A DNA stretch of 64,000 nucleotides. Source: Margaritifera margaritifera. Lineage: Eukaryota > Mollusca > Bivalvia > Unionida > Margaritiferidae. Below, one piece after another: positions 60,830-64,000 of this stretch. The position numbers and the translations under genes were made by a program. The stretch's first letter is position 1. Each line of letters starts with the position of its first letter. The notes under the pieces were generated by a model. The model had not been told where the DNA came from. It did not search any database and saw only the letters and a program-made list of their open reading frames with translations. The stretch lies in contig JAQPZY010001688.1 of NCBI GenBank assembly GCA_029931535.1, positions 9,556,001-9,620,000 of the forward strand, read 5' to 3'.

Positions 60830-60900
60830 CTAACTAGTTAATTATTGGTCCCTATTTATTGATCGCCTTTAGTAAATGTAGCAAACGTGGTCCATGGAAA

Positions 60901-60902
<2 letters not shown>

Positions 60903-60946
<44 letters not shown>
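60903..60946. repeat. (CA)n microsatellite
   Basis: About 22 CA units. Confidence 0.97.
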
Positions 60947-60948
<2 letters not shown>

Positions 60949-60949
60949 T

Positions 60950-62074
60950 GGGTTAAATAATAACTTTCAGTGTCTGTGTACTATCGGAAGTAAAACCAAA
61001 ACGTCCGTTACAATGTTAAACCTAGACGTAAACAAGCAGCTATCCGAATATGCTAATTTCACAAATTGGTTTGACAATACGTGATCACCTTTTGGCTTCC
61101 GCTCTGTTAAAGCTATATTTGATTATTCATAGAGCAAATAGTTTATCGAAGAACGCGCAGTCTCGACATTGTTAGCAAAGGTACGCATAAGAGCCCAAAT
61201 TTAAGTCAGGTAAGTTCGAAGTAGATACTCATGTTTCACATCTATGTGTACGATCTTAATTCATTTTCCTCCTTCCTTCCTTTTTTCACTAATTTATTTT
61301 AATCTTATTTTGTGCGATCGTGACTCGCTTTTTGAATCTCTCTATATTATGCTACAGCTTGTAGTGGTAATTAAGTTTAGAACAGCAAATCATAGATTTC
61401 CTGTTGAAACTGGTAGATGGGCTAATGTTTCCTATAACGAAAGATATTGTGCACTCTGTTAGTCGCAATTAATAGGCTATGAATATCACTTTCTTACGTC
61501 GTGTTCTTATTTTCATGATGAAGGACAAAAATGTATACCTCATTTGTACATTTCCAGGACTAACGTTTATAAATATAATCAACTAATGAATACAGGTAAC
61601 ATACGACTCTTGAAAAATATTTGCAGGTTCATAGATTGTGTTTTCCTAATTTTGTAATCCTTGTTAAGCATTATGTAATGATATTACATATTAGAATTTT
61701 AAAATTCAGCATTCTTTAAGAGCCAGAAAAATGCATCAAAAACATATTCGTCATAGTAAGTTGCAGGATTATAAAACTGTCCGAATGATGTGGGAGTGTT
61801 GGACAAATTATAATTTAGGTAATACTCAAAGTGTTTCATAAAAGCAGAGTCTGGTTACGCTATAACAAAACATCTCAATGTGAGTGCGTACTCACCTTGA
61901 AATATTGTCAGTCCACGAAGATTAATAAAATCATGTGTGAAGAAGAATTTCTCATTGCTCTTTCCCAAACATGCAATAGCTAGCTTCTTTACAATATAGG
62001 TTTTCTGCTTGATTCCATTTCTTGCCATACCTAAACTTCGTATCTAACCAGGATTGTGCTGCTGTGCCCTTAAA

Positions 62075-62075
<1 letters not shown>
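60950..62075. other. No recognised gene
   Basis: About 1.1 kb of AT-rich sequence. The frame at 61244-61462 is not supported by any motif. Confidence 0.5.
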
Positions 62076-62077
<2 letters not shown>

Positions 62078-62158
<81 letters not shown>

Positions 62159-62220
62159 GCACGCATGCATGCGCACACACACATACATGTACATACATAC
62201 AGACATACATACGTACATAG
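62078..62220. repeat. (AT)n microsatellite with ACAT-rich edge
   Basis: An AT run of about 78 bp, then a TCGCACGCATGCATGCGCACACACAC segment passing into ACATACAT units. Confidence 0.95.
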
Positions 62221-62294
62221 AGCAGAAAGAGCTGCCGTTATCATTCTTTATGAATTTTAGAAACCTGTGAATTCTGAAAGGTTATAGAGACAGA

Positions 62295-63060
62295 AATATC
62301 GAATGCATCAATATCAGTCACTTTCAGTGATACAATGATACAAGTATATACTTAGAATGCATTCATATCAGTCACCCTCACTAATACAATGATATAATGA
62401 CATAAGATATACAGAGAACGCATTCATATAAATCACTGTCATTGATACAATGACATACGCATATACTGAAAACGCATTCATATCAGTCACCCCCCGTTAT
62501 ACAATGACATAAGTATATACTGCGAACGCATTCATATCAGTCACCCCCAGTGATGCAATGACACGAGTAATTTGCTGAGAATGCATCGTTATCAGTATCT
62601 TCCGGTGCATGGTCGCAAGCCACGGATGACAATCCGCTGCGCTTCTTTATCACCGTGTCTGCTTGAGCAAAGATTACCTCGTTTTCATGAGCACGTAAAA
62701 ACAAAAATACGTCATCAACAATGTAACAGTCTCCTACACATCAATGAAAGTGCCCGTTGTATCGATCGATTAGTGACTGCTTTTGGAGAAGCAACTTTTA
62801 ATGGCTCATTCAAACAGCTGGAAAGGTCATGTTGGGTCACAATAACGAGAAAATATGGCTCGCGCTCTTTATGCATATTCATTAAAACTGGGGAAATCTC
62901 AACAGAGGAGGTCGGGGGTAGGGGGGGGGATAAAGGCGCTTAGCGGATTGTCTCCCGTGGCTTGCGACGATGCTCTTAGTGATACAATGACACAATTATA
63001 TATTGAGAATGCACCCATATCAGTCACTCTAGGTGATACAATGACACAAATATATAGGTA
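62295..63060. repeat. Minisatellite of about 54-61 bp, split by an insertion
   Basis: (A/C)GCATTCATATCAGTCAC, AGTGATACAATGACA and ATATACTGAGAA-type blocks recur at 54-61 bp steps from 62295 to 62607 and again at 62973-63060. The interruption is a transposon-like insert at 62608-62972. Confidence 0.88.
62608..62972. mobile_element. MITE with terminal inverted repeats of about 47 bp
   Basis: The left end CATGGTCGCAAGCCACGG continues into GACAATCCGCTGCG and TTTATCACC. The right end, read in reverse complement, gives CATCGTCGCAAGCCACGG, then GACAATCCGCTAAG and TTTATCCCC. About 38 of 47 positions match. The insert splits a minisatellite, so its limits are well defined. Any flanking duplication (CTTCCGGTG and CTCTTAGTG, 5 of 9) is blurred by the repeat. 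The long TIR suggests a MULE- or P-like relative, but the class is open. The plus-strand frame inside (62572-62943) has no transposase motif. Confidence 0.82.
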
Positions 63061-63430
63061 GAACCATATGACATCATGAATATGTGAAGTTCTTCAACAA
63101 ATTTCAGTCTGACAGTTCGAAATATTTTATTTTAATAATGTGGACCGTAGTGGATTAAGAGTTAAAACATACTTCAAAACTTAAATTAGTTTTTTTAAAT
63201 GTAAAATGTTGCCGAAGATTAATGTTTGAGTAAATTTCTATTCCAGCCAAATTATTAAATCAACCTGGAATTGTTTATTGAACATGACGCATAAATGCAA
63301 GTATTTTTGTTTTCCGTAAACTATCTGGCATCTATTAATAAATGATTTGTTCAAACAAAAATACCAATTACACAAATTCGACTTCAAAACAATCAAACTG
63401 TGTTTGGCGAGAGTCATCGACTGGAAAATA
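63060..63430. other. No recognised feature
   Basis: AT-rich, apparently single-copy sequence. Confidence 0.5.
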
Positions 63431-63612
63431 TATTACACGGATGGCTTTACGAATGCGTATGTAGCTTCATTTTTTGGTGATGTGTGCATAATGGAGATGG
63501 TATAAGAGTTGGTGCTTACAGGGAACGCGATGGATGCCGTAACCCGCGGATCCGTGTTCGAATCGCCGTAGAGTACGAATTAACAATTCTCTAACCTGTA
63601 TGATAATAGTAA
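63430..63612 (+). mobile_element. tRNA-related SINE, copy 2
   Basis: Matches 45075-45300 in the same orientation, with GATGCCGTAACCCGC and a B-box-like GTGTTCGAATCGCC. It is followed by an AT array and then by the dispersed repeat also seen at 1455-1625. Confidence 0.7.
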
Positions 63613-63617
63613 TTATT

Positions 63618-63623
<6 letters not shown>

Positions 63624-63685
<62 letters not shown>
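63624..63685. repeat. (AT)n microsatellite
   Basis: About 30 AT units. Confidence 0.97.
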
Positions 63686-63689
<4 letters not shown>

Positions 63690-63717
63690 CTGAGAGATAA
63701 TGGCTACACGAATACAA

Positions 63718-63898
63718 ATTTTCTGTATAAATGGCTTTTAAATGGACTAAATAAGAAAAAATATAATTAAGAAATGTTAACAGAAACATTAATCGTCAGT
63801 CATATGTATTTAAATTAGAAGTAAACGGTATGGTAGCTTGCGAACGTGCGGCAAACTAAATGGATCGTTTTCCTTATTATATGGAGTGATGGCTGGTA
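63718..63898 (+). repeat. Dispersed repeat, copy 2 (pairs with 1455-1625)
   Basis: Same orientation and order of landmarks as copy 1, ending in ATATGGAGTGATGGCTGGTA. Confidence 0.75.
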
Positions 63899-63945
63899 AA
63901 TGTAAATGGTCGGAAATAAATGCCCAGTGCCAAGAAGTAAAGTTC

Positions 63946-63948
<3 letters not shown>

Positions 63949-64000
<52 letters not shown>
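63949..64000. repeat. (GA)n microsatellite running off the window
   Basis: At least 26 GA units up to the last base. Confidence 0.97.

Noticed and set aside
62572..62943. 123-codon plus-strand frame
   Set aside because: It runs from the minisatellite into the long-TIR element and reads through both inverted ends; no transposase motif is present.

Overview
The window looks like intergenic and intronic DNA from a repeat-rich animal genome. It is AT-rich and packed with long AT, GATA, GA, CA and TATG microsatellites and with minisatellites. It also holds decayed non-LTR retrotransposons, tRNA-derived SINEs and short inverted-repeat DNA transposons. Splice-acceptor and polyadenylation signals flank the one intact gene, and I saw no bacterial gene organisation. 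The mix of SINE and LINE types suggests a lophotrochozoan, most likely a mollusc (cephalopod, bivalve or gastropod). That lineage call rests on remembered family resemblance and was not searched.

Layout. 1-3.7 kb: a tandem 265-bp unit, microsatellites, and a CR1/L2-like LINE fragment with a hAT-like MITE nested in it. 3.7-13.2 kb: mostly unassigned DNA with several minisatellites, a second hAT-like MITE, a second reverse-transcriptase fragment joined to a tRNA-like sequence, two large adjacent minisatellites (periods about 55 and 57 bp) and a SINE. 13.36-14.46 kb: the only convincing protein-coding gene, a type II membrane protein of 367 aa with features of a GT-A-type glycosyltransferase. 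14.8-18.4 kb: microsatellites, including about 480 bp of TATG, and a third MITE. 18.5-39.6 kb: a complex tandem segmental duplication of two full units and one partial unit, each altered by its own insertions, deletions and microsatellite changes. 39.6-45.5 kb: AT-rich minisatellites, a GTG/GTA-rich tract and a tRNA-derived SINE. 45.9-48.6 kb: a dead RTE-like LINE with endonuclease, reverse-transcriptase and C2H2-finger remnants and a CAA tail. 51.2-52.9 kb: a degenerate satellite of about 150 bp period. 54.7-56.4 kb: a 24-bp minisatellite of roughly 69 units that is open on both strands. 57-64 kb: dispersed repeats, a fourth MITE with a perfect 8-bp target duplication, and a long-TIR element inserted in a minisatellite. 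The window ends in a SINE and a repeat that also occurs near its start.

No operon, pathway or immune system is visible. The stories here are the single glycosyltransferase-like gene and the history of duplication and transposition around it. Nearly all other long open frames are produced by simple repeats, transposon remnants or antisense shadows.
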